Assembly (NCBI GenBank): GCA_009783395.1
Contig: WRHA01000244.1
Span: forward strand, 1 to 5,093
Length of the DNA stretch: 5,093 nucleotides
Source of the DNA: Defluviitaleaceae bacterium
GTDB taxonomy: Bacteria; Bacillota; Clostridia; Lachnospirales; WQUN01
Direction: 5' to 3'
The notes below the pieces were generated by a model. It was not told the origin of the DNA. It saw only the letters and a program-made list of their open reading frames with translations, and searched no databases. The translations under genes and the position numbers were made by a program. Positions 5,016 through 5,093 of the stretch are shown here, piece after piece (position 1 is the stretch's first letter; each line of letters starts with the position of its first letter).

Positions 5016-5093
5016 TAAGGAGCTGTCCGGAAATAACTTGCCTGTTTGGGCTTGTCTTTTTGCCGCACTGCTTCGTCGCAAAAAACCTTGCGA
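5016..5093. other. Right-edge segment with no supported gene
   Basis: No start codon with a ribosome binding site and no RNA gene is visible here. It is not protein-like in a way I can support on either strand, although short frames stay open through it. TTTTTGC and GCAAAAA are inverted around 14 bases (about 5058-5085), but their polarity is wrong for an intrinsic terminator. It may be part of a dispersed intergenic repeat or the flank of the next locus. Confidence 0.3.

Noticed and set aside
5058..5085. Inverted TTTTTGC/GCAAAAA as a terminator
   Set aside because: The T-run is on the 5' arm inside the stem rather than after it, the loop is 14 bases and the stem is only seven pairs, so it does not fit an intrinsic terminator on either strand.

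Overview
The window looks like a piece of a chromosome from a low-to-mid GC Gram-positive bacterium, most likely a member of the Clostridia (Bacillota). The basis is a YloQ/CpgA-like RsgA, a sporulation/vegetative-type D,D-carboxypeptidase, a WalRK/PhoPR-like two-component pair, tRNA genes without an encoded CCA end, and a consensus sigma-A promoter. The lineage is inferred from family resemblance and is not proven. The region is mostly housekeeping; there is no sign of a phage, an insertion sequence, a CRISPR array or a defence island.

Layout, left to right. The ribosome-assembly GTPase gene rsgA (+, to 905) begins at or just beyond the left edge. It meets tail-to-tail, with stops overlapping by 10 bp, a penicillin-binding-protein-5-type D-Ala-D-Ala carboxypeptidase gene (-, 896-2353). 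A short AT-rich divergent intergenic region (2354-2418) carries a perfect 13-bp tandem repeat. It separates the carboxypeptidase from an OmpR/PhoB-family response regulator (+, 2419-3099) and its overlapping membrane histidine kinase (+, 3077-4507). The arrangement suggests, but does not show, that the two-component system monitors the envelope and controls the wall-trimming enzyme as well as itself.

Downstream of the kinase, about 295 bp separate it from the next conventional gene. This stretch holds an extended -10 promoter, a small leader hairpin and a 26-codon ORF with a strong ribosome binding site (4580-4660). The ORF ends in a T6-TAG that could be read through in the -1 frame. A strong terminator hairpin follows (4733-4761). 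That hairpin best serves the convergent tRNA unit on the minus strand: a consensus promoter (4987-5015), tRNA-Pro(UGG), then tRNA-Arg(UCU). The last ~80 bp (5016-5093) show no gene I can support and may belong to a dispersed repeat or to the next locus.

The parts most worth a second look are the small ORF with its possible frameshift, the 13-bp tandem repeat at the carboxypeptidase start, and the glycine-rich insertion with a non-canonical G3 motif in RsgA. Nothing here amounts to a clear new system.
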